Shown: positions 8,594 to 17,465 of the stretch, piece after piece | How positions within the stretch are numbered: position 1 is the stretch's first letter | Layout of the letters: every line of letters starts with the position of its first letter | From: Sphingobacteriia bacterium | GTDB lineage: Bacteria; Bacteroidota; Bacteroidia; NS11-12g; UBA9320 | Length of the DNA: 52,370 nt | Direction of reading: 5' to 3' | Assembly (NCBI GenBank): GCA_008080835.1 | Contig: VMDK01000010.1 | Location: forward strand, 1 to 52,370 | The notes under the pieces: model-generated | The model's input: only the letters and a program-made list of their open reading frames with translations | Told to the model about the DNA's origin: nothing | Databases searched by the model: none | Position numbers and translations under genes: made by a program

Positions 8594-9931
8594 TCAGAAA
8601 AAGAGCAATGCTCCAAGATAAATGCTACCTCCAAGCAACATGAACAGTAGCGAATAAGGTAGGATCTGTTTTGCTTTCAATCCAGTGATTCCCAACAATG
8701 GCAGGGCCCAGAATGGTTGCAGCATGTTCGTGATCTGATCGCCGTAGGAGAGTGCCATTACCGTTCGATTGAGTGGATAATTCAATTGCTGAGCAGCCTC
8801 AATGAGTATTGGGCCTTGCACTTGCCATTGTCCGCCGCCGCTTGGAACCATGATGTTCACGATGCCGCTGCTGAGGAAGGCAAAGAAGGGGAAGGTCTTC
8901 TGGTTCGACAGGTCGATGAAGAAATCAGCGAAAACCTCAAGCAGGCCGCTGTTTGTCATGAGTCCCATGATCCCGGCGTAGAGTGGGAACTGTATCAATA
9001 TACCCGTAGAATCTTTGATCGCGTGTTCAACCGAATGCACGAAGCGATATATGGAGCCATGCAAACTCATCGACAACCCGAAAAGCAACAGATTGACCGT
9101 ATCAAGATTCAAGTACGTGAATTTATCTACCATGCTCCGATAGCGCAGGAATGCGACGAACAGGATCAATAAGCCGAAAATTCGTCCGAACCAAACCATC
9201 TGATCCAGTCGTTCTGCTCCATGTGCGTCCCTCTTGTTTTTGGGCTTGTGCTGTTTCGACTTGATATGCACGTGCTCGAATTGTTCGTTTCGTCCGAGGA
9301 TCCATGCGAGCAGAGGTAACGTTATAGCGATCAGAACGAACACGGTGATGTTCAATGATGAGAAGAGTGTTTCGGAGATCGGCATAACTCCGAGTGCGCT
9401 TTCCATGCTGTGACCTGCTTTTGCGATCGTGAGTGGGGCACTGCCCGACAAGCCTCCATGCCAAACCATCAAAGATGTATATCCACAAGCGCCGATCAGG
9501 GGGTAGTTCAAGGGGATGCCTTTTTCTTGTGCATGTTCTCCTACTTTTCGAGCCAGAATAGCTCCAAGGATCAACCCAAGGCCCCAGTTGAAATATCCCG
9601 CCAACACCGAAATAAACGTGACAATAATTGCAGATCGAACATTCGAAGTACACAAGGATGTGACGTTTCTGATGATCGCCAATACCGGTTTGCTGAGTGC
9701 AAGTGAATGCCCCAAAACCAGGATCAGCATCATCTGCATCGTGAATTTCAGCAAGCTCCAGACGCCAGATTCCCAATTGTAAAACAACTGTACAAGGTGT
9801 GGTTCAGTTCCGGTAGGTTCGGTGAGTAAAAGAGCCAGTAATGAAGTTACCACTGTGAGGATCACAGCGATCGCAAAAGGAGAGGGCAATACCTTTTGAA
9901 CGACCTTCATGTATGTTCTCGTAAAACTCAT
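8594..9931 (-). CDS. atoE: Short-chain fatty acid transporter, AtoE family
   Basis: The 445-residue polytopic membrane protein resembles the AtoE/TIGR00366 short-chain fatty acid transporters throughout: N-terminal LPSPFAIAVILT; the conserved stretches NWGLGLILGAILAR, YTSLMVWHGGLSGSAPLTIA and MVPSGGGQWQVQGP; and GDQITNMLQPFWALPLLG. It probably imports butyrate or acetoacetate across the inner membrane. No coenzyme-A transferase genes are nearby, so the link to catabolism is by family only. The start overlaps the stop of the upstream methionine-sulfoxide reductase gene (ATGA). Confidence 0.88.
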   Translation of the reverse strand: MSFTRTYMKVVQKVLPSPFAIAVILTVVTSLLALLLTEPTGTEPHLVQLFYNWESGVWSLLKFTMQMMLILVLGHSLALSKPVLAIIRNVTSLCTSNVRSAIIVTFISVLAGYFNWGLGLILGAILARKVGEHAQEKGIPLNYPLIGACGYTSLMVWHGGLSGSAPLTIAKAGHSMESALGVMPISETLFSSLNITVFVLIAITLPLLAWILGRNEQFEHVHIKSKQHKPKNKRDAHGAERLDQMVWFGRIFGLLILFVAFLRYRSMVDKFTYLNLDTVNLLLFGLSMSLHGSIYRFVHSVEHAIKDSTGILIQFPLYAGIMGLMTNSGLLEVFADFFIDLSNQKTFPFFAFLSSGIVNIMVPSGGGQWQVQGPILIEAAQQLNYPLNRTVMALSYGDQITNMLQPFWALPLLGITGLKAKQILPYSLLFMLLGGSIYLGALLFF

Positions 9932-10395
9932 TGCAGAAACGCCAAAATGCTCTCAAGTGCGCTTTGATCTGATTCATCGAAGAAGCCAAATTCCGTGCTG
10001 TCAATGTCGAACACGCCCCAAATATCACCGTTCGATTTACGCAGTGGCACTGCGATCTCCGAATTACTCTCCGGACTGCAGGCGATATGTCCTTCAAACT
10101 CGTGCACATTGGCAACGATCTGTGTTTGCCCAGTAGACCAGGCCGTACCACACACCCCTTTCCCCTTGGCTATGCGTGTGCATGCCGGCGGCCCCTGAAA
10201 CGGGCCCAGAACGAGCTCGTCGTCTTCCACGAGATAGAACCCCGTCCAGTGGTGCCCAAAACTGTGATGCACGAGGCTACAGACATTCGACATGTTGGCC
10301 AATGCATTTGATTCACCTTCAACCATGGATATCACTTGCTTGGTGAGGATCCGGTACTGCTCCGACTTACTTTCCGTTTTTTCGACTTCGATCAT
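9928..10395 (-). CDS. Free-methionine-(R)-sulfoxide reductase (GAF domain)
   Basis: The 155-residue single GAF-domain protein carries the fRMsr signatures HHWTGFYL, LVLGPFQGPPAC, KGKGVCGTAW and VHEFEGHIACSPESNSEIAVPL. The three cysteines C72, C82 and C106 match the family's catalytic and resolving cysteines. It reduces free L-Met-(R)-O using thioredoxin; a thioredoxin reductase is encoded at 27775-28740. The 4-base overlap with atoE suggests one transcript. Confidence 0.92.
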   Translation of the reverse strand: MIEVEKTESKSEQYRILTKQVISMVEGESNALANMSNVCSLVHHSFGHHWTGFYLVEDDELVLGPFQGPPACTRIAKGKGVCGTAWSTGQTQIVANVHEFEGHIACSPESNSEIAVPLRKSNGDIWGVFDIDSTEFGFFDESDQSALESILAFLQ

Positions 10396-10485
10396 TTCTT
10401 CCCGGTAAAAATATCATTTCACACGGACAGCATTCTTGTTCAGCGCCGATTTCCCGCTTACAGCCCGGCTCGGAGTAAAAAAACG

Positions 10486-11016
10486 TTACAGCAGGGAGGC
10501 ATCTTCTCCGGCATAATCCACGCCTATCCTTGGCGTCGAGAATGCCTCTTGCCCTTGCCCGCGCTCGTGCTCGTGCTCGTGCTCAAAGATCCCTATCCAT
10601 TTTCCATCCAACTTCCATCCATCTGTTTCAGTCGTTATCCCCAGAGTCTTGCTCAGTTTTCCGGGACCGCGTCCCAGAGTTCCGCTCTCATCTCCTTCGA
10701 TCTCTATACCGCGTATGAGAACCGTTTGCGGCGTTTCAGCCGGCCCCGTGACCACATTGAACAAATGATGCACTCCGTAACACAGGTAGGTGTAGGCATG
10801 TCCACCCGGCAAATACATGGTTTCTGTGCGTTTGGTGCGTCTACCTCCGAAAGCATGAGATGCTCGGTCCATTTCACCGTTATAGGCTTCTACTTCAACG
10901 ATCCGACCGCTGAGTTTATCTCCTCCAGGACTGAACACAAATAGGGATTTTCCTATAAGTTCTTGTGCAATTCGAAGTACATCTTCACCCCGATAAAATG
11001 ATTCAGGCAGGATCAT
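10486..11016 (-). CDS. 3-methyladenine DNA glycosylase (AAG/MPG family)
   Basis: The 176-residue protein has the alkyladenine glycosylase features: catalytic glutamate in EVEAY (E43), DRASHAF, the YLCYGVHHLFNVVT core, TVLIRG and GRGPGKLSKTLGI, ending PRIGVDYAGEDASLL. It removes alkylated purines in base excision repair. Two oddities are present. A low-complexity EHEHEHERGQGQ loop (residues 145-156) is coded by a near-perfect hexanucleotide repeat. The protein also stops right after DASLL, where relatives usually continue with a short PWRF-type tail; the codons after the TAA read R-F-F. ATG overlaps the stop of the MBL gene by four bases. Confidence 0.9.
   Translation of the reverse strand: MILPESFYRGEDVLRIAQELIGKSLFVFSPGGDKLSGRIVEVEAYNGEMDRASHAFGGRRTKRTETMYLPGGHAYTYLCYGVHHLFNVVTGPAETPQTVLIRGIEIEGDESGTLGRGPGKLSKTLGITTETDGWKLDGKWIGIFEHEHEHERGQGQEAFSTPRIGVDYAGEDASLL
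10563..10584. repeat. Hexanucleotide tandem repeat inside the glycosylase gene
   Basis: GCTCGT is repeated three times and followed by GCTC (22 bases). On the coding strand it specifies alternating Glu-His. Loss or gain of whole units keeps the frame, so this is a length-variable site rather than a phase switch. Confidence 0.85.
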
Positions 11017-11777
11017 ACCTCTATCGTCAAGGTATCATAAGCGAGATTGACCCCATCAGGTAGCTCTTTCTCTACATCAGCATGTTTGCCCAACTGATGG
11101 CTGATATGAGTGAAATACGTCTGTTCGGCTCCGATGATCTCGGCCATTTCAAGAGCTTGCTCCAAAGTGAAGTGAGAAATATGCTCTACCCGTCGAAGAG
11201 CATTGAGCACAACAACCTTCGAACCTCGGATCTTCTCGATCTCTGTTTCGTCGATGCGGTTAGCATCGGTGATGTATGTAAAATCACCAAATCGGAAGCC
11301 GAATACCGGCATTTTATAATGATAGACCTGAATCGGAATAATGGATTGTCCATTGATCTCAAAGGTTTCATTGCGCATCCGATGTAAAATAGCCCTGGGA
11401 ACACCCGGATATTTCAGATCTGCGAATACATAGTCAAAATCCTTGCGCAGGATATCTTCGACATATTCATCGCAATACACATCCATGTCGCGTTTCTGAA
11501 TGAAGTTATACGCGCGGATATCGTCAAAACCTGCCGTGTGATCCTTATGTCCGTGAGTGAAGAGTACCGCATCCAGAGAACTGACACCAGCTCTGAGCAT
11601 TTGATAGCGAAAATCCGGACCGGTATCCACAACGAGGCTCAATCCATCTATTTCCACGTGGATAGAGGAGCGCAGGCGCTTGTCTTTTGGATCACTGGAC
11701 GCACAGACTTCGCAGGTGCAACCTATAAGAGGAACGCCTTGTGAAGTACCGGTGCCTAAGAATTGAATTTTGACCAT
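11013..11777 (-). CDS. MBL-fold metal-dependent hydrolase (PhnP-like)
   Basis: The 254-residue protein opens with the PhnP/RNase Z-like sequence FLGTGTSQGVPLIGCTCEVC. It carries the zinc-binding HGHKDH motif (H75, H77, D79, H80), an ITDANRI motif, and a late THISH motif supplying a further histidine. Paired cysteines near residues 20-25 are usual in this subgroup and may bind a structural zinc. The substrate is probably a phosphodiester or cyclic phosphate ester, but only the fold is certain. Its stop overlaps the glycosylase start. Confidence 0.88.
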   Translation of the reverse strand: MVKIQFLGTGTSQGVPLIGCTCEVCASSDPKDKRLRSSIHVEIDGLSLVVDTGPDFRYQMLRAGVSSLDAVLFTHGHKDHTAGFDDIRAYNFIQKRDMDVYCDEYVEDILRKDFDYVFADLKYPGVPRAILHRMRNETFEINGQSIIPIQVYHYKMPVFGFRFGDFTYITDANRIDETEIEKIRGSKVVVLNALRRVEHISHFTLEQALEMAEIIGAEQTYFTHISHQLGKHADVEKELPDGVNLAYDTLTIEV

Positions 11778-11843
11778 TTGTGGAGCAGATGCAAAATTGC
11801 CATTTGTGGCATTTTAAACAAGCTACAAGCGCAAAAGATGATG

Positions 11844-13781
11844 TTAACGCACTATTCCCAGCTCCTGGTGGATGTGATCCACCGCCTCGGGAACCTGCTT
11901 GCGAATGTTTGATCGAGCTTGATCACTCAGGAACCAGCCTAAGGGAATATTTTCTTTGTCGCTCCGGTCAAGACGAACCTCGATGAGCTGATCGCCGTTC
12001 TGCTCCAGCAACTCTTCTCCTTTGCGTAGCACTTCCTCTCCATTTAATGACCAGATCTGCGATAAAGTCACCAAAGGAGGGAGGATCTCACCCATACCGC
12101 GACTGGCGCTGTAATCGTCAGATGTTTTGGTGTTTCGGATTGCTAGCACCTTGAATTGCACATGAATGTTCGTGTCGTTGGTCAATTTGCGAAGTCTGGA
12201 ATACACGTCCATGATCGTTGTGGCACCAATGTTTTCATAGTAACCTCCATCGACCAAATGACCCCAGACCTCATTCTGTCCGGATTCAACCTTAGCAGGC
12301 GGAGTGAGCAATGGAAATCGCGCACTCAATCCTACGGCAGTGCTTACCGGAATATCAGCACCTTGCACGTTAAAAAAATCGATGATGTTCGAATGGGACA
12401 TCTCGGTGAGTCTGACGTTGGAGACCAGGGCTCTGTAACCACTCTCTACGTGCGTCGAGTTCATCAGGATCAGTTTGTCGGAGTTGCGAAATTGCTCCAT
12501 GAATCCTTTTGACCAGTCGACCCGGGATTCTGCCGTTTTTACCCCTGACCAAGCTTGTTCCCAGGATCGCTCAAGCACTCTGGCACGGTCATTCGTAAAC
12601 AGTTCAAGTGGAAGGAACTTCTGCAGCATGTCAGGGAATATCAATGCCCCGGTGACCGGAGCCAGGAAATCGTGTTCCAGCACTGATCTTGCTTCTTTGG
12701 TGATCTCAGCTCTGCCATCCTCAAGCAACGACGAATAGAGCATCGTTCCCAGACTGCCTCCGCTAACACTGCTTATTGCGTAGATGTTGTCGGATATGCC
12801 CGGTTGTCGGGCTTCCAGATCTCCCAAAACACTGGCAGTCCAGTACGCAGAACGGATCCCACCGCCTTCCGCAGCGATCAGGATGATAGGAACAGTATCA
12901 GAAGCTACGCTTTCAATACGCTGATCGAGCCAATTCGAAAAGTGCTCATTCAGCGATTGTCTCTCAGGTACAACGCTCCCTTTCAACGTCTTGATGCCGT
13001 GGTTGTCGTTGAAAAAGCTGAATACAACCACACAGACCAGTATCGTGAATGACACGGGAAAGCGGATATACTTTTCGAACATGTTGATCAGGGAGGCCAA
13101 TATGAGCCATGTGCCGAATCCAAAGATCACCACTGCTGCGGATCCAATATGCTGACTGGTGGAGATCGGACGGAAGATGAAGGCTCCAAAAAAAGCGAAC
13201 ATGACCAAGATTCGGAAGCTGATCCATTTCCACTGCTTCGACCATATGAATTTGGCAGGATACGCGCCATTTTTGATGGGAACATAGTCGGGAATGAGTC
13301 CGTGAAAGCGGATATGCAGACTACGAACCCATACGATCAGTTTCTTTCTGAAATGAAGGAACACAAAGAACCAGGCACCGGTCGACATGATCAAAACGGC
13401 ATAAGGTGTCCACGCCTCATTTGCCTTGTGCATGCCAAAGGCAAGAAGAAAGAACGGAACCATTGACAATAATCGTGGGACCATGACCTGAGCCCGAAGG
13501 TTGTAGTTAGGCTGATATCCCCAGAAGTTGAAATAAGAGAAATGAAGGATCATGCGCGAAGAGCGCCAGCTTTGCCAGCCCCACCAACTTATGGCGATCC
13601 AGGTGATCTGGCTTTGTCGGAAAATGACTGGATCCGAAGATATCTCCAATTCCTTTAACACATCCAGTCCCTGATCAAAGACGAGCAGTGCGAAATAGCC
13701 TAGTACCTGAAATAGCACGACTGCCCAACAGGCCTTGATGACCAGGTAGTAGTTGAACAAAAGTCGTACTATGCTCTTCAT
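11844..13781 (-). CDS. Membrane-anchored patatin-like phospholipase
   Basis: The 645-residue protein has an N-terminal membrane half (about six hydrophobic segments between residues 12 and 257) fused to a C-terminal patatin hydrolase. The oxyanion motif is AEGGGIRSAYW (GGGIR at 306-310). The nucleophile elbow is SSVSGGSLG with S340 the likely catalytic serine. The partner aspartate lies in DGGYYENIG near residue 520. Patatins hydrolyse membrane lipid acyl chains. The polytopic N-terminus is long for the family and would hold the enzyme at the inner membrane. It stands alone between the MBL gene and the broken PorP gene. Confidence 0.85.
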   Translation of the reverse strand: MKSIVRLLFNYYLVIKACWAVVLFQVLGYFALLVFDQGLDVLKELEISSDPVIFRQSQITWIAISWWGWQSWRSSRMILHFSYFNFWGYQPNYNLRAQVMVPRLLSMVPFFLLAFGMHKANEAWTPYAVLIMSTGAWFFVFLHFRKKLIVWVRSLHIRFHGLIPDYVPIKNGAYPAKFIWSKQWKWISFRILVMFAFFGAFIFRPISTSQHIGSAAVVIFGFGTWLILASLINMFEKYIRFPVSFTILVCVVVFSFFNDNHGIKTLKGSVVPERQSLNEHFSNWLDQRIESVASDTVPIILIAAEGGGIRSAYWTASVLGDLEARQPGISDNIYAISSVSGGSLGTMLYSSLLEDGRAEITKEARSVLEHDFLAPVTGALIFPDMLQKFLPLELFTNDRARVLERSWEQAWSGVKTAESRVDWSKGFMEQFRNSDKLILMNSTHVESGYRALVSNVRLTEMSHSNIIDFFNVQGADIPVSTAVGLSARFPLLTPPAKVESGQNEVWGHLVDGGYYENIGATTIMDVYSRLRKLTNDTNIHVQFKVLAIRNTKTSDDYSASRGMGEILPPLVTLSQIWSLNGEEVLRKGEELLEQNGDQLIEVRLDRSDKENIPLGWFLSDQARSNIRKQVPEAVDHIHQELGIVR

Positions 13782-13848
13782 AGTTGAAATTCCATATAAG
13801 ATACTGAAAATCAGTCAAAAGGTAAGGTTGCCCTACGTCAGTTTTCGA

Positions 13849-14826
13849 TCAGTAATACTTGCGCATATTCTGTTGAAGCTCGCTGAGCTTTTTATCCTTC
13901 TTCTGAATGAGCGTAGTATTAAGCGTTAATCGCAAGCGATCTGAGATCAATCCACCATCGGTGAGCACATCCGGATCAAAGGGATGTTCGTAACTCAACC
14001 CGACCAGAAAGCGGTCGAGTCGACTGAATACCCCGAGATCCAGCCTTTGTGAACGACCGTTGCCATTGTCGAACTCCTCATATTGTCCGTTGAACGACCA
14101 CTTCTCTTTGTTCACGCCGATCCCAAGCGCAAATGACGACTCTGAGCCGACCTGCGAATACATGACATTAGGGAAAAGTTTGACCGTACCTAGGAGATCG
14201 AGGAATCCAGCCAGCTGTGCATTGATCCCCACAGGAAGAGTTTGAGATTGACCACCCTCTACCAAACTTACGTCAACACCTCCGAGGTGGCGGACATTGA
14301 GGCCGAATATCAGCTGGTTCTATACGGCTGCGACTCCGAGTCCAATGTCGATAGCTTCGGTATTGACCCTGAATGCAGGACCATTCACATCAAAATCCCA
14401 GGTATTTCCATTGAAATCACTGAAAGTAAAGGCTGTATCCGTGGCAGAACGGTGAAACGTACGCACTTGAAAATCAAGGTTTGCAGCGTATTTGATGGTC
14501 AGATTCTCTTTGATCACCTTGTCCCGGGCATAGTTGAACCGGAAGCTCTGTCTTTTCAAATGATCGATCTCGTCCATGGAGAAATTGAAGCCCAGATAGT
14601 TCGGTGTTTTGAATAATTTGGACTCCAAACCCGCCCGGAGTTCCTCGCTAGCACCTGTGAGTAGTCGGAGTTCGTTCAGGAAGCCGGTGAAAGCAGGATT
14701 GAGTTGTGCCATGTCGTCGAATTCCTTCCCGTTGACCAGATCTAGATTTTGAGCCGTTACCCGGCCAAATGGAAGAAGAATCACAAAAGAGAGGGCAAGG
14801 GATACCCGTAAAATACGTCGGTTCAT
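13849..14826 (-). pseudogene. PorP/SprF-family T9SS membrane protein interrupted by in-frame TAG
   Basis: The coding frame runs from ATG 14826 (signal peptide ending GRVTAQN, then DDMAQLNPAFTGFLNELRLL, the family's NPAF-G opening) through a beta-barrel pattern to the stop at 13849. It would be 325 residues, a normal PorP/SprF length. It is interrupted by a single TAG at 14322-14320. Both sides stay in the same frame and read continuously (GLGVAAV, stop, NQLIFGLNVRHLGG). A substitution is therefore the simplest explanation, from a Tyr, Trp or Gln codon. Without suppression only the first 168 residues would be made, which is too short for the barrel. PorP/SprF proteins pair with large T9SS-secreted adhesins. 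Confidence 0.85.
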
Positions 14827-14885
14827 ACGCTGAGATTTGTTGTATAACGAAGGTAGGGAACCAACTAGTTCCCGGGAGATGATTT

Positions 14886-16397
14886 TTACACAAAGAATCC
14901 CGACAACGCCTCTGCCACATCACCGGGCAACATAACGCGTTCTCCGTACTTTTCACGCATGGCATATCCCGACCAGGCCTGTGCGCAAACTGCAATGATA
15001 ACGGCTTCTGTGGTCTGATGACCTTGAGCAAGCATGGAGAGGACGATGCCGCTCAACACGTCTCCCGAACCACCTTTGGCCATGCCCGAATTCGGGAAAG
15101 GGAAATAATAGCTCTCACCAGTTGGAGTGAGCAATACGCTGCGAGCCCCTTTGAGCAGGATATGAATACCAAGTTCCTCAGTTTTGGTAAAGGCGGTTCG
15201 TATGCGCTCGTATCGATTTCCGTGTGCACCGAACAAGCGATCGAATTCCTTCAGATGTGGAGTCAACACAGTATTCGTGTTTCGGAGCAGTTGTTCCATT
15301 TCCTCATGCTCAGCCAAAATATTTAACGCATCCGCATCGATCACATGAGGTTTCCTCGTTGGGAGGGAGGTCTGAAGGAATTGTATCAGTGACTTGCTCA
15401 TACGGTCATCCTTTCCGACTCCACATCCGAGTCCAATGGCGGTGTATTTTGCCGTATCAATGTCTTTTGGACCCACATGATCAGCGTTGGACGAAGGTAT
15501 GGTCATGGCCTCCGGCATACCCGTTTGCAGGGCGAGTTGTCCGCTGGCCGGACAATGCACGGTTAGTAACCCAACACCGCTGCGCAAGCAAGCCGTGGAA
15601 GCCAGGAGTGTAGCGCCCATCATGTTCTTTTGACCACTGATGAGCAAAGCATGTCCGAAGTTCCCTTTATGTCCGGAGGCCCAGCGTTGAATCATACGCT
15701 GTTTGCCGTCTGATATCTCCATGCTGAACTTGTTGCAGTCCAAAGAGTCCCTATATGCTTTATCTAATCCAATATCCAAGATCTCCACCTTTCCAAAGTA
15801 TGTCTCCAGATCATCGAGAAGGACGGATTGCTTGTAGGAATCGAAGGTGTAGGTGTGATCTGCCCGAATGATGGGGTTCTGCGGATCATACACATCAAAG
15901 GCGTCTGGATCCGCGGGTAAACCGCTAGGCAGGTCAATAGCAACGCATGTTGCGTTCAGCGCATTCACTTTTTGAATGACCTCCGCAAACAGTCCACCTG
16001 CAGGTCGGCTCAATCCGTTCCCAAAGATCGCATCGACCACTATAGTGCCCGGATCGCATTGCTTCGGCAATTCGTCAAGAATGGTCGCATCGCTGTGTCC
16101 CAAGCGTTCAAAATTGGTCTTGAAATCAGCAGTTCCGTTCTCCGGGTCACCGACAATGAACAGTTGTACGGTTGCCTTTGCTTCCGACAGCAAGCGAGCG
16201 ATGACTAGTCCGTCGCCACCGTTGTTACCGGTGCCGCATACCACCAAATAGGGCACATCGGTTCCAAAATCCTCCATGAGTCGGTCAAAACACAAAGCAG
16301 TCGCTCGTTCCATCAGGTCGATGGACGCAATGGGCTCATGTTCTATTGTATAGGCATCGAGTTCACGGAATTGACTTGCGGTGAGAATCTTTTGCAC
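14886..16397 (-). CDS. nnr: Bifunctional NAD(P)H-hydrate epimerase / ADP-dependent dehydratase
   Basis: The 503-residue two-domain repair enzyme acts on damaged NAD(P)H hydrates. The N-terminal YjeF_N-type epimerase domain carries the GTGNNGGDGLVIAR motif (about residues 55-68). The C-terminal ribokinase-like dehydratase carries GHALLISG, GLGCGVGKDD, VIDADALNILAE, LTPHLKEFDRL and GMAKGGSGDVLSGIV, the last being the nucleotide-binding signature. Length is normal for the fused form. It is divergent from the lipoprotein gene at 16557. Confidence 0.95.
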   Translation of the reverse strand: MQKILTASQFRELDAYTIEHEPIASIDLMERATALCFDRLMEDFGTDVPYLVVCGTGNNGGDGLVIARLLSEAKATVQLFIVGDPENGTADFKTNFERLGHSDATILDELPKQCDPGTIVVDAIFGNGLSRPAGGLFAEVIQKVNALNATCVAIDLPSGLPADPDAFDVYDPQNPIIRADHTYTFDSYKQSVLLDDLETYFGKVEILDIGLDKAYRDSLDCNKFSMEISDGKQRMIQRWASGHKGNFGHALLISGQKNMMGATLLASTACLRSGVGLLTVHCPASGQLALQTGMPEAMTIPSSNADHVGPKDIDTAKYTAIGLGCGVGKDDRMSKSLIQFLQTSLPTRKPHVIDADALNILAEHEEMEQLLRNTNTVLTPHLKEFDRLFGAHGNRYERIRTAFTKTEELGIHILLKGARSVLLTPTGESYYFPFPNSGMAKGGSGDVLSGIVLSMLAQGHQTTEAVIIAVCAQAWSGYAMREKYGERVMLPGDVAEALSGFFV

Positions 16398-16485
16398 GAG
16401 TCAAAGTTAGTCCCTTTGGTTGAGGTCGTCAGTTTTTCATTTATACCTCATAAACTGTCTGTAGTCTTTAGGCGCAGCCGGTGCA

Positions 16486-16513
16486 GTAGCTACGCGATTA
16501 ATCGCGTAGCTAC
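16486..16513. repeat. Perfect 28-bp palindrome, copy A of a second REP-like family
   Basis: GTAGCTACGCGATT is followed by its exact reverse complement, with no loop. It is unrelated in sequence to the RAYT-linked palindromes at 4417-5132. A diverged copy lies at 17376-17398. Confidence 0.85.
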
Positions 16514-16542
16514 AAACAAACACTACTTGGCGACTTGTTTTC

Positions 16543-16550
16543 GTATCTTT
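16543..16550 (+). promoter_or_regulatory. TAnnTTTG -7 box (TATCTTTG) before the lipoprotein gene
   Basis: This is an exact TAnnTTTG match ending six bases before ATG 16557. It lies 30 bases after the perfect palindrome, so the palindrome covers the region upstream of the -33 position. Confidence 0.55.
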
Positions 16551-16556
16551 GGCAAA

Positions 16557-17255
16557 ATGCCTTTCCGCATTTTTATATCGCTAATTACCGTCTTTGTCTT
16601 TCTACAATGCAATCCAGATGATGCGTCTGAAATCAACGACTGCACCGAATGCGGACCATACTATTTGGGTGAAATAGAAGATTATTTATACTTCAAACCG
16701 GGAAGTTGGTGGGTGTATAAGAATACATTCACTGAGGAACTGGACACGTTAGTTATGAAAAGTTCGTCAAAGCGAATGAGAAAGATCGTTGGCGATAAGA
16801 GAACGGTAACTTATGAGCACATAGATTTTATCCTGACCAGCAAAGTAAATCAAGCCAAATACACGTATTCTCAAGTGGTTCCTTTTCCAGATCCCGCAGC
16901 ACCTTATCGTCATAAAGTCTGGATAGACAAAGGAAGGACGAACCCTTACGTAGGTCACACTCAGCCTTTTGCATGGGCGGAGTATTACAAACCAGACATG
17001 ATAGTTGGCGGAGGCAGCGGAAACGACACTTACTACCGTGGAAAATCTGACTCTCTGGTAATTCAGGGTCAAGTCTATTTTGACATAATGGAGTTTGAGA
17101 CAACAGATGATTTTTCGTTCATATATGGCGAAGAACACTGGGAGAACGGCGGGCCTACAATCTATTTGTGGGCCAAAGGTGTAGGATTGATTCGAAACGG
17201 GAGTTTAAAATTCAAGCAAAACTGGGAATTGGTTTCGTATCACATTGCCGACTAG
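16557..17255 (+). CDS. Predicted lipoprotein of unknown function
   Basis: ATG 16557 starts a short lipoprotein signal (FISLITVFVFLQC, lipobox cysteine C18); an upstream extension of the same frame has no signal character and is rejected. The mature part of the 232-residue product begins with a CTECGPYYLG segment. It then reads like a globular beta-rich domain (DYLYFKPGSWWVYKNTFT, later YLWAKGVGLIRNGSLKF), a pattern seen in many Bacteroidota lipoproteins without known role. The gene is isolated, has its own TATCTTTG box and is framed by two copies of a palindromic repeat. Confidence 0.75.
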   Translation: MPFRIFISLITVFVFLQCNPDDASEINDCTECGPYYLGEIEDYLYFKPGSWWVYKNTFTEELDTLVMKSSSKRMRKIVGDKRTVTYEHIDFILTSKVNQAKYTYSQVVPFPDPAAPYRHKVWIDKGRTNPYVGHTQPFAWAEYYKPDMIVGGGSGNDTYYRGKSDSLVIQGQVYFDIMEFETTDDFSFIYGEEHWENGGPTIYLWAKGVGLIRNGSLKFKQNWELVSYHIAD

Positions 17256-17375
17256 TAAGTTTGAAAAACTAAACTGTCCTGAGTCCAACCAGGACGTAGT
17301 CACCGCTCATTTCATCCCCGCCAAAGGCGGGTAAACGCTTGTTGAAGACTACGCCCAGTGGTGCGAGGAGGAGAA

Positions 17376-17398
17376 GCTACGCGATTAATCACGTAGCC
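17376..17398. repeat. Imperfect palindrome, copy B of the second REP-like family
   Basis: GCTACGCGATTAATCACGTAGCC matches the 16486 palindrome with two changes, and the similarity runs on into a shared TACAAAC. The two copies flank exactly one gene, the lipoprotein at 16557-17255. Confidence 0.75.
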
Positions 17399-17451
17399 AT
17401 ACAAACGGTAGCTCCCGACACCCGAAACCCGCTACCCGATACCCTTTTTAG

Positions 17452-17459
17452 TATTTTTG
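17452..17459 (+). promoter_or_regulatory. TAnnTTTG -7 box (TATTTTTG) before cca
   Basis: This exact consensus match ends six bases before the GTG start at 17466. The very short spacing supports GTG 17466 as the translation start and suggests a nearly leaderless message. Confidence 0.55.
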
Positions 17460-17465
17460 CGCCCC

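Noticed and set aside
9123-9776. Minus-strand frame in a second register within atoE
   Set aside because: It overlaps AtoE in a different register; its composition is Arg/His-rich and not protein-like, while AtoE matches its family throughout.
10336-10944. Plus-strand open frame of about 200 codons
   Set aside because: It is antisense to the 3-methyladenine glycosylase gene, and its repetitive Ala-Arg run comes from the hexanucleotide repeat.
14320-14322. Stop-codon recoding as the explanation of the internal TAG
   Set aside because: TAG serves as an ordinary stop for other genes in the window, for example at 1356-1358 and 4410-4412, so genome-wide recoding is not supported.
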